The notes beneath the pieces were generated by a model that did no database searches, was not told the origin of the DNA, and saw only the letters and a list, made by a program, of their open reading frames with translations. Below are positions 62,850 through 64,000 of a DNA stretch of 64,000 nt, in pieces (position 1 is the first letter of the stretch; each line of letters opens with the position of its first letter). The position numbers were made by a program, and so were the translations under genes. The stretch comes from Xenorhabdus beddingii (GTDB taxonomy: Bacteria; Pseudomonadota; Gammaproteobacteria; Enterobacterales; Enterobacteriaceae): contig NZ_MUBK01000010.1 of the NCBI RefSeq assembly GCF_002127545.1, positions 1-64,000 of the forward strand. Reading direction: 5' to 3'.

Positions 62850-64000
62850 ATGACAAATCATCTGGATACATCATTACTGCGCCAACAGGCTTATATCAAC
62901 GGTCAATGGAGTGATGCGGAAAATAAAGCGACCTTTGCAGTGACGAATCCTGCCACGGGTGAAGTCATTGCCAATGTCAGTGATATGGGCGCCACAGAGA
63001 CACAATGCGCCATTGACGCCGCTAATCGGGCGCTGCCTGCATGGCGGGCACTGACGGCCAAACAGCGCAGCCAAAAGCTCAGGCAATGGTTTGATCTGAT
63101 TATGCATAATCAAAAGGCGCTGGCTGAAATATTGAGCATGGAACAGGGCAAACCCTACGCAGAGGCAATGGGTGAAATTGCTTACGGCGCCAGTTTTATT
63201 GAATGGTTTGCAGAAGAAGGCAAACGCATTTATGGTGAAACCATCCCTTCCCCGATGCCCGGTCGCCGTCTTGCCACGATTAAACAACCCATTGGCGTTG
63301 TTGCTGCCATTACCCCGTGGAATTTCCCCAATGCCATGATCACCCGTAAAGTTGCGCCTGCGCTGGCGGTAGGATGTACCGTGGTGCTGAAACCTGCGGC
63401 TGAAACACCACTCTCTGCGCTGGCATTGGCCGTATTGGCGGAATCGGCGGGTATTCCGGCCGGCGTCCTGAATATCGTCACAGGGATGGATGCCAAAGCG
63501 ATCGGTGAAGTACTGACATCCAGCCCTATCGTGCGCAAACTTTCGTTCACCGGCTCGACACGTGTTGGTAAGTTATTGATGGCACAAAGTGCCGATACGG
63601 TGAAAAAACTCTCCCTCGAATTAGGCGGCAATGCCCCTTTTATTGTGTTCGATGATGCCGATCTTGATGCCGCTGTCGCAGGTGCAATGGCCGCGAAATT
63701 CCGTAACAGTGGGCAAACGTGTGTTTGTGCCAACCGCATTCTGGTACAGGCCGGGATTTACGACGCTTTTGCAGAACGTTTGGCACATGCCGTGAAACAG
63801 CTTCAAGTCGGACCGGCTGTAGACTATACGTCACAACAAGGGCCTCTGATTAATCAAGCTGCCGTGGAAAAAGTCCAGGCGCATATCAGCGATGCCGTTT
63901 CCAAAGGGGCATGTATTCTGGCGGGAGGCCAACCCCACACATTGGGAGGTCTGTTCTTTGAGCCAACCGTGCTGACAAATGTCACGGAATCCATGCACGT
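62850..64000 (+). CDS. gabD: Succinate-semialdehyde dehydrogenase, partial (runs off edge)
   Basis: The frame is open to the end of the window, giving 383 of an expected roughly 485 residues. Landmarks are LRQQAYINGQWSDAENKATFAVTNPATGEVIANV, IGVVAAITPWNFPNAMITRKVAPALAVG, FTGSTRVGKLLM, the glutamate in LELGGNAPFIVF and the cysteine in FRNSGQTCVCANR. These follow GabD (NADP-dependent succinate-semialdehyde dehydrogenase) closely. GAGG precedes the ATG. In the hpa operon it would oxidise the succinate semialdehyde released at the end of the pathway, and it could also serve the gabT route at 5.4 kb. Confidence 0.9.
   Translation, partial: MTNHLDTSLLRQQAYINGQWSDAENKATFAVTNPATGEVIANVSDMGATETQCAIDAANRALPAWRALTAKQRSQKLRQWFDLIMHNQKALAEILSMEQGKPYAEAMGEIAYGASFIEWFAEEGKRIYGETIPSPMPGRRLATIKQPIGVVAAITPWNFPNAMITRKVAPALAVGCTVVLKPAAETPLSALALAVLAESAGIPAGVLNIVTGMDAKAIGEVLTSSPIVRKLSFTGSTRVGKLLMAQSADTVKKLSLELGGNAPFIVFDDADLDAAVAGAMAAKFRNSGQTCVCANRILVQAGIYDAFAERLAHAVKQLQVGPAVDYTSQQGPLINQAAVEKVQAHISDAVSKGACILAGGQPHTLGGLFFEPTVLTNVTESMH

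Overview
The window looks like a chromosomal segment of an insect-pathogenic, nematode-symbiotic gammaproteobacterium of the Xenorhabdus/Photorhabdus group (Morganellaceae). The reasons are a cob/cbi cluster in enterobacterial gene order, an enterobacterial hpa operon, a PAS-type LuxR solo, a decayed AidA/PixA-like inclusion-body gene, a stand-alone NRPS with a flavin halogenase, and three copies of a palindromic intergenic repeat. Genus assignment is inference; there is no rRNA or tRNA gene in the window.

Layout. 0-3.4 kb is scarred accessory DNA: a truncated orphan tssF, a TetR regulator, and an SDR and an MFS gene that have both suffered internal deletions. 3.4-9.0 kb is a minus-strand operon for amine/GABA catabolism: aldehyde dehydrogenase, tandem SnoaL-like protein, 4-aminobutyrate transaminase, DUF805 membrane protein and a Tat-targeted PuuB-like amine oxidase. 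9.0-13.8 kb is again accessory: an isochorismatase-like protein lacking its first catalytic strand, a secreted glycine-repeat protein, an IS110-family fragment, a TetR/MFS divergent pair with two perfect operators, and a decayed AidA/PixA-like gene.

13.8-31 kb (minus) is the complete oxygen-independent cobalamin operon cbiABCDETFGHJKLMNQOP-cobUST, 20 genes with mostly overlapping ends. It diverges from a plus-strand cobA(SUMT)-cobD-pduX operon at 31.6-34.3 kb. Two perfect FNR half-site palindromes lie in the divergent promoter region, one in front of each operon; no cobalamin riboswitch was recognised. Together these operons take uroporphyrinogen III, cobalt, threonine and dimethylbenzimidazole to cobalamin phosphate; the alpha-ribazole phosphatase and the corrinoid adenosyltransferase are not in the window.

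34.3-42.2 kb carries small accessory genes: a csaA remnant, a VOC protein, an HTH-PfkB kinase, an HPP membrane protein divergent from a TetR regulator with paired operators, an AraC-GyrI regulator, a GNAT acetyltransferase, a PAS-LuxR regulator and a cytosine-type permease. 42.6-54.2 kb is one three-module NRPS (C-A-T-E-C-A-T-C-A-T-TE). It is followed by a flavin-dependent halogenase and a convergent atypical SDR, the latter two bracketed by near-identical 27-bp direct repeats. 57.7-64 kb is the homoprotocatechuate branch of 4-hydroxyphenylacetate degradation: hpaR divergent from hpaG1-hpaG2-hpaE-hpaD-hpaF and a gabD-like succinate-semialdehyde dehydrogenase running off the right edge.

The least expected signal is a set of nine short in-frame tandem repeats, all with a 15-bp (five-codon) unit, in five cbi genes and in the NRPS.
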